Shown: one piece after another, positions 45,076 to 55,199 of the stretch
How the letters are laid out: each line of letters begins with the position of its first letter
How positions within the stretch are numbered: the stretch's first letter is position 1
NCBI GenBank assembly: GCA_025617745.1
Contig: CM046866.1
Location: 20,854,216 to 20,918,215, forward strand
Direction: 5' to 3'
Length of the DNA: 64,000 bases
DNA from: Heliocidaris erythrogramma
Taxonomy: Eukaryota > Echinodermata > Echinoidea > Camarodonta > Echinometridae
Notes under the pieces: model-generated
Database searches by the model: none
The model's input: only the letters and a program-made list of their open reading frames with translations
What the model was told of the DNA's origin: nothing
Translations under genes and position numbers: made by a program

Positions 45076-45132
45076 AAATGTAATCCACATTCCACATTCC
45101 ACATTCCACATTGCATATCATCCACATTCCAA
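45076..45132 (+). repeat. (CACATTC)n simple repeat
   Basis: Four adjoining CACATTC/CACATTG units in RPRD1 intron 1, then a fifth after a short gap. Confidence 0.8.
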
Positions 45133-45762
45133 TGTTTCTGTAGTAGACAGGGATACCATTAGCCTGGAAAAGGCTCTATGAAGAGTTTGGCAAGAGTTTT
45201 TTTTAAAAAGCTGGGCGTTATCGTGGATTAAAAGCAAAAGTAACCAGTCTGTTCACTGACAAGTGACACTGACAGTGACACTGTGCTGCAGGTCACTGCT
45301 GGCCATTCAAAAGCGTTGCGAACCGCGACTACAAAATAGCGACTAGGCCTACACACTTTTTGATTATTTAAATTACATCCTTTCTCGAAGTAATTATATT
45401 ATAGTACCAAATCGAGCTTAAACTATCACTTTATTGCGCTCCCTAACTTAAAATTGTTAAAAAACTAACTTACAACTTACCAAAAAATGATGATTTATTG
45501 CGTCCTCTGCCATGTCTGCCCACAGTAGCTGTGGACCTGGACCGAAAATTCTGTCTCTCTCGTTAGTGAGCTCTTCACTTAGAGACAGAAATGGCCGTAT
45601 CACTCACTCATAGCTACATTCCTATACTTCGTGTGTATAATGTAGGCAGTCATACACCTCAACTTTTTAAAACACCACTGCACAGAAGTCACAAACATTC
45701 ACTCAAAATCGGCATTTAATTTACAAAAACCGACCACAAAATATCCAAGAAATACAATAAAT

Positions 45763-46203
45763 TCAACTCACCGATGTTGGAAAAGATATTTCCAAAAATG
45801 AAATCCGTAATTTACTGTTGATTCTCGCGAAACGAGCTATCGGAGTCAATGTGTACATTTCCTGGTCGCCGCGGGCGCTGACATCTCCCCAAAAGAGTTT
45901 TGTCCTTAAAAATTCGGTCCCTGTGGCATACACGGAAAAGTCCCGATTTTCTGTGTGTGCGATCGTAAAGATCGACGTGCGCTTGCGATCCCGAGTTTCT
46001 TCGTGGACAAAAATTTTATTGGCCGATTTTAGTCTAAGACATCGGCAGTATGTAAACAACACGCGATCGCGAAACAAATCGGCGGGGATTTCTCCGGTTT
46101 TGGACAAGATTTTGACTTTGGATTTTGCTGAAAATATCAAAAGTTCTTCCTCACGGCCATTTGAGGTAGGAGTGAGATTTTTAAGGGCTGAATTTGAAAG
46201 CAA
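45763..46203 (-). CDS. Unknown ORF, 146 codons (duplicate 1)
   Basis: Minus-strand frame with LSKTGEIPADLFRDRVLFTY, CRCLRLKSANKIFVHEETRD, RTSIFTIAHTENRDF and TKLFWGDVSARGDQE. I do not recognise the family. The frame is retained over ~85 codons in the second copy before a one-base shift. A possible acceptor (TTTTGATATTTTCAG) lies at the start of the conserved part, so this may be an exon rather than a single-exon gene. No start context or promoter evidence. Confidence 0.35.
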   Translation of the reverse strand: MLSNSALKNLTPTSNGREEELLIFSAKSKVKILSKTGEIPADLFRDRVLFTYCRCLRLKSANKIFVHEETRDRKRTSIFTIAHTENRDFSVYATGTEFLRTKLFWGDVSARGDQEMYTLTPIARFARINSKLRISFLEISFPTSVS

Positions 46204-46574
46204 GTATTTAAAATATTTATCTTATTTTCCCCCCATACCTTTACTACACGCGACAGAAAATAGCAACTATTTTTGCATGTTGTATTCATAGTGGTCAATA
46301 TGACCACTATTCGTGGTGTGGTATCACTCACTCATAGCTACATTCCTATACTGCGTGTGTATAATGTAGGCAGTCATACACCTCAACTTTTTGAAACACC
46401 ACTGCACAAAAGTCACAAACATTCACTCAAAATCGGAATTTAATTTACAAAAACCGACCACAAAATATCCAAGAAATACAATAAATTCAACTCACCGATG
46501 TTGGAAAAGATATTTCCAAAAATGAAATCCGTAACGTAATTTACTGTTGATTCTCGCGAAACGAGCTATCGGAG

Positions 46575-46871
46575 TCATTGTGTACATTTCCTGGTCGCCG
46601 CGGGCGCTGACATCTCCCCAAAAGAGTTTTTTGTCCTCAAAAATTTGGTCCCTATGGCGTATACGGAAAAGTTCCAATTTTCTGTGTGCGCGATCGTAAA
46701 GATCGATGTGCCCTTGCGATCCCGAGTTTCTTCGTGGACAAAAATTATATTGGCCGATTTTAGTCTAAGACATCGGCAGTTTGTAAACAACACGCGATCG
46801 CGAAACAAATCGGCGGGGATTTCTCCGGTTTTGGACAAGATTTTGACTTTGGATTTTGCTGTAAATATCAA
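46575..46871 (-). pseudogene. Unknown ORF, duplicate 2, frameshifted
   Basis: Second copy of the frame at 45763-46203, matching from KVKILSKTGEIPADLFRDR to KFLRTK. It then loses frame at an extra T in TTTTTTG near 46629 and ends in unrelated residues. Confidence 0.4.
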
Positions 46872-47194
46872 AAGTTCTTCCTAACGGCCATTTGAGGTAG
46901 GAGTGAGACTTTTAAGGGCTGAATTTGAAAGCAAGTATTTAAAATATTTATCTTATTTTCCCCCCATACCTTTAGTACATGCGACAGAAAATACCAACTA
47001 TTTTACAGTAATGTACCCGTGAGTGGTATCACTCGTATCAGCAAGCAATGGTCATATTGATTAGGAAATATACATGTGTGTATACTGGGTATTGGGGATA
47101 CAGATGTAATTTTGTTTCAAATGGAGGTTTTTGTGGGCAAACTTATACTTAGGTTTCAGTCTATATAAATCAATTTAAAGATAACATTTAACAA

Positions 47195-47317
47195 ATTCAT
47201 AGTGATGAAGCTTTTCGACCTGCACTCATCGGGTCACAACGCAGGAATGAGAGAATACAAGAAAATACAAAAGTCAAGGGAGGGTGTGTATAGCGACCCG
47301 GGTATGATCCGGGGACG
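47195..47317 (-). repeat. Penelope-like element 3' tail
   Basis: Non-coding tail ending CGATGAGTGCAGGTCG then AAAAGCTTCATCAC, the same type of terminus as at 5120-5160. Confidence 0.55.
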
Positions 47318-48425
47318 CTAAAATAATCGAAGCGCTTGTACAAACTCCTTTTGTCGGCACAACAGCGGATCTCTCGACTGAATGAACAACGCTTCTAAGA
47401 AGCGAAGATGTTGAAAGCTGCGTGCTCGGGCAACAATAGTGAACTGAGCCGGGTTATACGCCTCGGAACAAGCCGGACTATTTAGCAAGTGCTGACCAAT
47501 AGCAGAGTCGCTGTGACTGCGGCATTGAACATTAGCGACGCTAGCAGCGGTTTTGCAGTTACGCCTTCGGCTGTGCTCGGCTACCAGCTGATGTCTGTCG
47601 TACCACGGAGGGTACGTGCTGTTTAATGCGGTCCGCTAGACGCTGAGATGTACGGCCAACGTAGACGGCTTCACACCGACAATGATACTGATAAACGACA
47701 TTGCTCATTTGGGGGGAAGGCAGTACATCCTTGCGAACTGCGGGTAGCATTCTATTAGTAGAGAACACGACACGCGTAGCCACGGAAAAGTAACAGCGTG
47801 ACACTGTATGCTTAATATCGCGCGCATACTTATCGGACACTTTACCTCGCCAAGGTAATTTGAGGTAGACCGGGTATTTATTGGGTCCATACACAGGGCG
47901 AGTCCGCGAGTCAATGGTACGCTGCACAACGCGATCAGTGACAAGCTCCGGATAGCCATTGTCTCGTAGGATTTGCTTGATGCGAAGAAGCTCAGGGTTG
48001 AGCTTACACGGAGAACAAATTTGCAAGGCGCGACACACTAAGCTATCAAACCAGTTTTATACGATGTAGCACTGTACGAATCCCATCGCGTGTACTGGCC
48101 CGTAAACGTAGGTTTACGATATACGGACGTGAGAAGTTTGCCGTCACTCTTCACAACCAGTACATCCAAAAATGGAAGCGCGTTAGACTGCTCCATCTCA
48201 CATGTAAACCGAAGCGCCGGATGAAGCGAGTTGAGTTGTGTAAGAAAGTCCTTGCACGCAGCGCTTGAATCAAACATAGCAAAGGTATCATCAACGTAAT
48301 GAAAGTAGGCGAGCGGGGTAAGGCTAGGATCAGTGATGTTTTCATGAAGGCGGGCTTCATGAAAGCCAACAAAGATATTAGCAAGCATGGGGCCCAACGG
48401 GGAACCCATAGCAACACCATCGATC
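47318..48425 (-). pseudogene. Penelope-like element: RT end and GIY-YIG endonuclease
   Basis: Minus strand from about 48425: MGSPLGPMLANIFVGFHE, FHYVDDTFAMF (catalytic YVDD), LPFLDVLV, YRKPTFTGQYT, then a one-base frame change near 48040, LVCRALQIC, LPWRGKVSDKYARDI, and a GIY-YIG-type domain VVYQYHCRCEAVYVGRTSQR with ADRIKQH. After a further frame break near 47570 the C-terminus ends DPLLCRQKEFV, ALRLF, stop at 47318. Penelope-like elements combine RT with this single-strand-nicking endonuclease for target-primed reverse transcription. The N-terminal RT motifs are missing (5' truncation at about 48425). Inactive. Confidence 0.88.
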
Positions 48426-48429
48426 TAGT

Positions 48430-48755
48430 AGATACTGTTGGCTACGGAACATTTTATCGTCCGAAAATCAATGGAAATGTGTTCTAAAAACCACAAACAA
48501 GGTAATCAAATGTAATAAAATTATAACCGTATATTTTATGAATTTTATCCATTTCTTACCTGTTTCCTCATTTTTCTTGAGCAAGTGAGTCTGGTTCGAT
48601 TGGGTTGCGCATTGCGCTTAGTCCCATGCATATTTCTTATACATACGTGATGAGTCTATGGCAAGAAGGCGGTCGGTTTAAAAAAGGGTGGTCGATATGT
48701 AGTGGACCTACCATACTATCTCGTCTCGCAAACGGCAGAGGTGATAGTACAGCTA
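48430..48755. other. No gene seen
   Basis: Mixed sequence between the truncated Penelope copy and the right arm of the composite block. Confidence 0.5.
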
Positions 48756-49064
48756 CTGTGGGCAGACATGGCAGACGACGCAATAAATCATCGTTTTTTG
48801 GTAAGTTGTAAGTTACTAGTTAGTTAACTAAATTTAAGTTAGGGAGTGCAATAAAGTAATAGTTTAAACTTGATTTGGTACTATAATTACTTCAATAAAG
48901 GATGTAATTTAATCAAAAAGCATGTAGTCGCTATTTTGTAGTCGCGGTTCGCAACGCTTTTGAATGGCCAGCTTGTACAGTGCTGTCGCTTCGTGACAGC
49001 GCTGTGTATAGTTATGCTGGTGACAGCCTTCCACTCCCTAGTCCGACCAGACTAGCCAGGCATG

Positions 49065-49823
49065 CCAGGATTAGCCAGGACTAGCTTCCTGAGTGTAAAA
49101 AAAAAAATGGGCTAACTGCACATGGTTAGCACTAGCAGGTCATACAAAATGGGCTGAAAAATCACTTTCGTGATAACTTCTGCGACCGACAGGTTCTTCA
49201 CCACAGCATCTCTACTCTAGTCCTAGGGAAACTTTTGGAATGTTTGTTTTAAAATAATTGTAAATATTAAAAAAAAAATATATAGCATAAGAAATTTGCA
49301 AGAACTCACCAGTGTTTGTGTATCCATGCCTCTTCTTGTCATGCAGATTTAAAAAGGCTGCTGCGTGCGTCGGCGTGCGCGCTTGCGGCAATACGACCAT
49401 AATCAAAACTATATGATGTGGTGCAGTGGTGGAGATGTCTGACAAAATTTCCATTAATGCTAAACAAAAAGTCAGCATAGATGGCACTAAGCCAGTTGAG
49501 ACCTCAAGGCTCAATGTTTAGCATTAATGGAAATCTGCACCACATTCCTAAAGTTTCCCGAACAGTTAGGAGGAGATGCTGCGGTGAAGAAGTTCTGAAC
49601 CTGTCGATCATAGCCAGGATTAGCTTTGTGAGTGTAAAAAAAAAAAAAATTAGCTATACGCCTTTTACATCACGAAGCCAGGCGTTTTTCCCCAGCAATC
49701 TAATTGCCCACGGGTTAGCAGGACATGGAAATGCCCTGAAATAACACTTTCCTGATAACTCCCGCGACCGACAGGTCCTTCACCACAGCGTTTCCTCCTA
49801 GGGAAACTTCTGGAGTTAGTATG
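49065..49823. repeat. Two direct copies of a TAGCCAGGA repeat
   Basis: The block GCCAGGATTAGC ... GCGACCGACAGGT, TCTTCACCACAGC and CCTAGGGAAACTT occurs at 49065-49235 and again at 49610-49812. The first copy continues without interruption into AACTCACCAGTGTTTGTGTA. The second is split by the LTR element and continues at 54983, so the first is its empty-site paralogue. An inverted pair (TTTCCATTAATGCTAAAC at 49449; its complement at 49517) lies between. Confidence 0.7.
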
Positions 49824-49920
49824 TGTCATGTTAGAGGCCTAGCAGACAGGCTGGTTAGTTGGTAGACATGTTTAATCGAAGTAGACTGATACCGATGTCA
49901 CAATATCGCATATCGTAACA
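49824..49920 (-). repeat. LTR (3' end of element), 97 bp
   Basis: TGTCATGTTAGAGGCC to CATATCGTAACA, TG...CA bounded, matching 54857-54982 apart from a ~38-bp indel and a short extra piece. Preceded by GTATG (49819-49823). Confidence 0.9.
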
Positions 49921-49933
49921 TCCCCCTTCCTCT
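49921..49933 (-). promoter_or_regulatory. Polypurine tract
   Basis: Minus strand GAGGAAGGGGGA immediately next to the 3' LTR, the plus-strand DNA priming site in LTR-element replication. Confidence 0.8.
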
Positions 49934-50060
49934 GTAAAGATTGGGAATCGTCGGTCATTAATTATTAACGATCTTGCATGTATAAACATATTGATTTGAA
50001 AGCAATCATTTTCCTCTTTTTGGTAGGATGCAACTTTGTGGTTATTTGCTTTACAGTTAA

Positions 50061-50983
50061 AGGAGAATTAACCCCGGAGTACAAATTTACTTATATTGAA
50101 AGGTGTAATATATTCCTATTTATTGGCCTAAATCATTTTCTAATAAGATATCAGAAAAGGGTATAAATAAAGATATTCCAACACCCGGTATCGTCTCCTA
50201 CTCATTTACATGGGGGCTGCCATTTTCTTGCTGATTTGGATTTGTACATGAACCATTGAGAAATGTTCCGGTCAGGAAGATATTTTGCATCCAAGACCTA
50301 AATTGATTTTCTTCATTACCTAAAATCCCATATGTGACGAAAAATATAAAGTGGGTGTTTACATGATTTATAAAAATTAAATCTTTATAATGATACTTTT
50401 AAATTGTCTGGTTTTGCTTAACAAAAATCTATTTTATTGGGTTTGCCAAACAGAGCAGAACATAATATATGCAGCATGCATTCTGACTTTTCAAGTCCCA
50501 TTATCCGAAAGCAGGTGAATGCATAGTTTGCCGCTATAGATGCTCAGGGAAGAAGCATCCATAAAATTTGAATTAATTTGCTCCGTCCATTGCGTCACAG
50601 TATCTAGAAAATAGATTTATATTAAGCGAATATCGATTTTCAACAGAAATATATAAGGAAATCTTCAGTTTAAAAATAAATTGACATATCTATTCTATAT
50701 TTTTAATCTCAAATGGGTTTTTAATTTTGAAAAAGGCAATTGGGCAATTGGATTAAGAAAATCTTCTTGTACACATAAAAAAAATGGCAGCCCCCATGTA
50801 TTGCTAGCCCCCATGTATTGCTAGCAGACGATACATATTGCTAGCAGATGATAAATTTTGCTCAGAAAATCTTGATTCGTATCGATCTCGTATATTTTGA
50901 CGCGAAGCCGTATAGTCTAACAAGTAGGAATAAATAACACCTTTTGAACACTATCGTCTTTATTGTTTGAGGTTAATTCTCCT
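50061..50983. mobile_element. TTAA-flanked MITE (923 bp) inside the LTR element
   Basis: Terminal repeats AGGAGAATTAACC (50061) and GGTTAATTCTCCT (50971-50983), perfect over 13 bp, with TTAA at 50057-50060 and 50984-50987. The interior is AT-rich without a transposase. It includes a short duplication of CCCCATGTATTGCTAGC near 50790-50825. It inserted after the LTR element, between its integrase frame and 3' LTR. Confidence 0.88.
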
Positions 50984-51334
50984 TTAACTTTTCTCAATGA
51001 GGTTAACAAAATAAAATATTCTGTTCTGTTTGATAAGATTAATTTTGGATTAGAACAAACTGGTACAACTCACTGTTAAAGTGTATGAGTCATTGCATTT
51101 TCAACTTAACATAATTTTCCTCTTATGTGAAACTGAATATAGTCTTGACATGACTACATTCATCTGTGAAATTAATTCCAAGCAAAACAAATGTTTCAGC
51201 TAGCATCCTGTATATATACAACAAATGGTTATAATGCTGTTCTATGACTATACATGCATTATGAACAATAAACTTCTTAGACTACATTAAACTACATGTC
51301 TTCAGCGTTCTTTATATCTTCTGTCTTCTCTCTT

Positions 51335-52558
51335 CTAAGCTTTGAGAGTTATTTTCAATCTTAGAACATATATCTCGCTGGTTTCCGAATGTTGCAACTG
51401 GATCTGGTCGTAGTTTTTTGAGTTCGCTGGGTTTTGAGTTTGATTGATCTGAGTCTCTGATGATGAAGTTGCTTGGTGTCGTGGTGTATCTGGTTGGGTG
51501 GACGTGGTGTGGTCTTCGTCGAACCTTACACGCTTTGGAGTTGGGTATGCTGATGGAATCTCTCTCAGGTGAGATCGGTTCCGTCTGAGGATTCCTCCGT
51601 TGGGTGTCGATACTTCATACGACCGAGGTTCTTCACAGATTTGGGATACTTTGGCTGGTATCCAAATATGATCTTTGGGGTGTAGGACTCTGACTGGCTG
51701 TCCTACATGGAGTGGTGGAAGATCTGAACCTGCATGTCGATCATGCGTTTCCTTCATCTTGTTTTGACGATTCAAGAGATGATCAGTGATTCTTTCAGCT
51801 AGTCCGTTTGATCTTGGATAGTGCAGAGAAAAGGTGGTGTGTTTAATGGACCACTTCTTGCACATGACCTGGAATGGCTTTCCTACAAATTGTGGACCGT
51901 TGTCTGATATGATCTCCTCTGGTGGACCAAATAGCCTGAAGATCCCACTCATCACGTTTGCTACCACTGCACTTGATGTATCAGTCAGCTTATAGACTAC
52001 CGGATGTTTGGAGTAGTAGTCGGTGACGAGCAAGTACTCTTGTCTGTTGAGCATGAACAAGTCTGTTCCTAGTCTAGTCCATGGTGCTGGAGGTACATCA
52101 TGGGGAAGCAACAGCTCCTTCTGTTGCCTTGCTTGGTGTTCCTGGCATGCATCACATTGCTTTGTGATACGTTCAATGTCTTTGTTGATGTTTGGCCAGA
52201 ACACTGTCTCACAAGCTAGTCGCCGTGTGCTCTCAATTCCCATGTGTCCATGGTGAAGTTGTGTAAGGATATCTTCCCTAAATGTCCTTGGTATAATCAC
52301 TTGACTTCGTTTGAAGAGTACTCTGTGTGACACGCCAATCTCTTCTCTGTAAGACCAGAATTGTCTTAGTGATGTCGGCAGCTCCTTGACTGTCTCAGGC
52401 CAGCCCTGGGTGACTATCTGCCACAATGACCTAAGAACAGGGTCCCTTGATGTTTCCTTTTGGAGTTCTGCCCTTTTGTGTTGTCCGAAGAAGATCAGGT
52501 TAATTTCGTGGGAGTCCTCAACTTCAGAGCAGATGGCTTCCACTCTGTGGAACATCAC
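51335..52558 (-). pseudogene. Gypsy-type integrase region
   Basis: An open 407-codon frame. The zinc-binding HHCC domain lies around residues 100-145 (HHGHMGIE, TKQCDACQEHQ). The catalytic core has D in LGTDLFMLN and D in IISDNGPQFVG, and E in YPRSNGLAER. After that E the frame jumps to LLNRQNKMKE and a C-terminal HPKDHIWIPAKV part, so about 100 residues usually found between are missing: an in-frame internal deletion. The Ser/Thr/Gln-rich tail lacks a chromodomain. Integration would not be expected from this copy. Confidence 0.88.
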
Positions 52559-53496
52559 GTGCTTCTTTGGGGTTGGGGAGGCGACTCAAGGTATCTGAAA
52601 GAATCATTTCTTTCCCGGGTCGGTACTTGACTTGGCACTGATCAGTAGTCTTTGTAGACAGGGGTTGTACGTTCCTCAAAGGTTTTTTTTCCAAATCATC
52701 TCCAATGGTCTGTGGTCAGATATCACAGTGAATTCTTTCCCGAACAGGTAAGTATGAAATCGGGTGATACCAGACACTAGGGCTAAGGTTTCCCTTTTTA
52801 TGTTTGAGTAGTTGGACTGCGCATTGGAGAGACTCTTGGAAGCAAAAGCTATGGGTTTGCCGTCTTGGAGCAGGCATGCTCCCAGTCCTTTCATGGACGC
52901 GTCGATCTCGAGGGTTGTCTCTTTCCTCGGGTCATAGAATTGCAGGCATGCACCCGATGAGATCGCTCTTTTCATGCTGTTTAGAGCATGTTCGTGATCC
53001 TCGTCCCAGATGAAGGGAATTTCCTTGTGAAGGAGTTCACGAAGTGGGGCTGACTTCTCTAAGAAGTTGGGAATGTATGCTGCTAGGTACGTGAATAATC
53101 CTAGACATCTGTGGACATCCTCCTTGTTCTTGGGTGAAGGCATTGTTGCGATGGCTTCGACCTTGCTAGGATCTGGGTATATTCCAGATCTTGTGTACTT
53201 AGATCCAAAGAAGTTGATAGCTTCTTTCTTGATGGTACACTTGGAGCTATTGAACACGAGGCCTTCCTGCTTCGCTGCTTCCATGAGCAATTGGAGATTC
53301 TTGTCGTGTTCCTCCTCTGTTCTTCCAACAATCGCAATGTCATCTGCGATACATACACAGCCAGGCACATTCTGGACGATCCTATCCATGTGCTGCTGGA
53401 AGATATCTTGGCTTGTGCATAAGCCGAAGGGTAATCGTTGGAAACAGTATCTTCCGAATGGTGTTCTGAAGGTAGTCAGGTCTTGGCATTACTCTG
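52559..53496 (-). pseudogene. Gypsy-type RT C-terminal half and RNase H
   Basis: The main open part is 53389-52676. It starts near CIADDIAIVG, where the catalytic motif reads IADD, then GLVFNSSKC, FFGSKYTRSG, YLAAYIPNF and the RNase H region LEIDASMKGLGACLLQDGKP with FASKSL and TVISDHRPLEMIW. Between 53496 and 53389 the RT palm (motif B) lies in broken frames. From 52676 to 52559 another shifted stretch links to the integrase. The enzyme would copy element RNA into DNA, but it is not intact. Confidence 0.88.
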
Positions 53497-54387
53497 CTAG
53501 GTGCACTGACCAGTATCTACCTTGGAGAAGTATTGCGCTCCTGCGAAGATGGGTTGGATTTCTTCCAAGGTTGGAACTTTATGAGGACATCTCTTTAATG
53601 CATCATTCAACCTTCTGGGGTCAAGACATATCCGTACAGACCCATCTTTCTTCACAGTAGTGGTCGTCGAGCTACACCAGTCTGTGTTGTTCTTTATTTT
53701 TCTCATGGGCCCCTGCTTTTCCATGTTATCAAGTTCGGCCTTGCTCCTGTCTTTCAAGTGGACACTGCACTTTCTAGGTCCATCTATGGTGGGCCTTGCA
53801 TCATCTTTCAGATGCAGCAGTGCTTTCCCGCGAAAGCTTCCTATGGCATCAAACTGCTCTGGGTACTGTTGTTTGAGGTCACTAACACTGTTGATTAGTG
53901 TAGGTGTAGGTGTTTGATGTGTGGATGTGTCTTTGTTCATCTCGTGGATTGTGATAATCCCAAGATCAGTACACGTTAACAACCCTAGGATTGCTGGCTC
54001 CTTGACATCTGCTACATAGAATGTATGTGTAGACCACTCTGGATTCTTGTATCTACATTTTATGTCTGTGGTACCCCTGCATGGTATTGATACTTTCCCG
54101 TAAGCTACGAGCTTTACTGGTGTGGGTTTTACTACTGATTACCACTTGTCACCATATATGTTTTTGACTGTACGCACTGTTATGGTACTAACGCTTGCTC
54201 CCGAATCTATTTTCAGGTATAGTTTATGCTGTCCTGTCCTCTGTGGGCATATGATGTCAATGTTTGCATAAGCTACTGTACCCTCTGGGTTGACGACTGT
54301 GTGTGGTCCGTTTGTGTCTATGGTGTCGAATTGTGCGAAATTTGATGCACATGTGCTAGTGCCATGTCTCGTGTCCATTTCGCTCAC
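53497..54387 (-). pseudogene. Gypsy-type protease and RT N-terminal half
   Basis: The frame from 54387 contains an aspartic protease (LYLKIDSGASVSTI, catalytic DSGA), then an in-frame TAA at about 54141, and in the same frame AILGLLTCTDLGI and the RT start VRICLDPRRLNDALKRCPHK and YFSKVD (catalytic Asp of motif A). It ends in a frameshift near 53500. Order protease-RT-RNase H-integrase identifies Ty3/gypsy; a Mag-like clade is possible but not shown. Confidence 0.85.
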
Positions 54388-54856
54388 TGGCTTACTTTTT
54401 CGACTTTATTTTATAGTTTTATTTAGCTAAGGCTATACCTGACACAGAATAGGCATACACTCATGATAATACACACAACAGAGGTACGTGTGGATAATCG
54501 AGAAGATTGATTCAATTCTCAAACCTTGGTCAAGTTGGTGCATCGATAGTGCGAGCTCGAAACCTTTTCGCGAGTTATCCCTTGGTGAGGGGCTTTCCAT
54601 ACATGCAGCTACGGTGGCTATGGCATGCCAGTTGTGACAACGCTAGCGCAATGGCAATACCACGGTGCGGTATAATGCATATGGCTATGGCTATGGAGCC
54701 TGTGTACATGTGACTGTGCTCTACACATCAACTACGGAACGACGCTGCACTACTGAACTAATTTTCGCGAAAATTTGGGTTTCTGGCATTTGTTCGCTGT
54801 CGTGAACTACATCAGGACGTGTTATGGATTTAACGAAGATCCCGACGCTGCCACCA
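54388..54856 (-). other. LTR element leader with primer binding site
   Basis: TGGTGGCAGCGTCGGGA (minus strand, 54856 downwards) abuts the 5' LTR and fits a tRNA primer binding site. The remaining ~450 bp show no gag domain. Confidence 0.65.
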
Positions 54857-54982
54857 TGTCATGTTAGAGGCCTTGCTTTATCTTAGTACGCAGTATAATG
54901 ACGACAGTTAGCAGACAGGCTAGTTAGTTGGTAGACATGTTTAATCGAAGTAGACCGATACACAATATCGCATATCGTAACA
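54857..54982 (-). repeat. LTR (5' end of element), 126 bp
   Basis: Matches 49824-49920, with an extra TTGCTTTATCTTAGTACGCA-type segment. Followed by GTATG (54983-54987). Confidence 0.9.
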
Positions 54983-55092
54983 GTATGTGTTTTTGATCGT
55001 ACGTATTTTTACAAAAAAATAGCATAAATTCCAGAGAACTCACCAGTGTTTGTGTATCCATGCCTTCTCTTGTCATGCAGATATAAAATGGC

Positions 55093-55162
55093 GGCTGCGT
55101 GCGACGGCGCGCGCTGTCGGTAACAATAATTATGGTTGTATCGCGCGCCGTCGCACGCAGCC
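55093..55162. repeat. GC-rich hairpin, 21-bp perfect arms
   Basis: GGCTGCGTGCGACGGCGCGC plus G at 55093-55113 is exactly complementary to 55142-55162, with a 28-nt AT-rich loop. It belongs to the repeat split by the LTR element (the paralogue at 49358-49390 is less symmetrical). Confidence 0.9.
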
Positions 55163-55199
55163 ACAAAAAGAAAATTAGGTAGGAATTTTTATTCACTCC

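Larger units (their letters stand above)
45594..47010. repeat. Tandem duplication, ~723-bp unit
   Basis: GTATCACTCACTCATAGCTA recurs at about 45597 and 46320 and the copies stay alignable to about 47000, differing by scattered substitutions and small indels (for example an extra T in the run near 46629). Confidence 0.92.
45299..48972. mobile_element. Inverted-repeat-bounded composite block in RPRD1 intron 1
   Basis: GCTGGCCATTCAAAAGCGTT at 45298 and the complement ending near 48973 start arms of about 235 bp (45299-45532 and 48755-48972), similar throughout. Both arms hold GGCAGACATGGCAGA read outwards, followed by a short frame MA(E/D)DAINH and a GGTAAG donor, like a captured first exon. 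Inside are a tandem duplication (45594-47010) and a Penelope-like copy (47195-48425). No clear target duplication is visible, so it may be a foldback transposon or an inverted genomic duplication. Confidence 0.6.
49824..54982 (-). mobile_element. Ty3/gypsy-type LTR retrotransposon, full length, defective
   Basis: 5159 bp bounded by the 5-bp duplication GTATG (49819-49823, 54983-54987) and short LTRs. Read on the minus strand: LTR 54982-54857, a primer binding site starting TGGTGGCAGCGTCGGGA directly after the LTR, protease, RT, RNase H and integrase remnants (54387-51335), a nested TTAA MITE, a polypurine tract GAGGAAGGGGGA, and the second LTR. No gag frame is seen; only about 470 bp separate the 5' LTR from the protease frame. 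LTRs of ~100 bp are unusually short. Confidence 0.92.
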
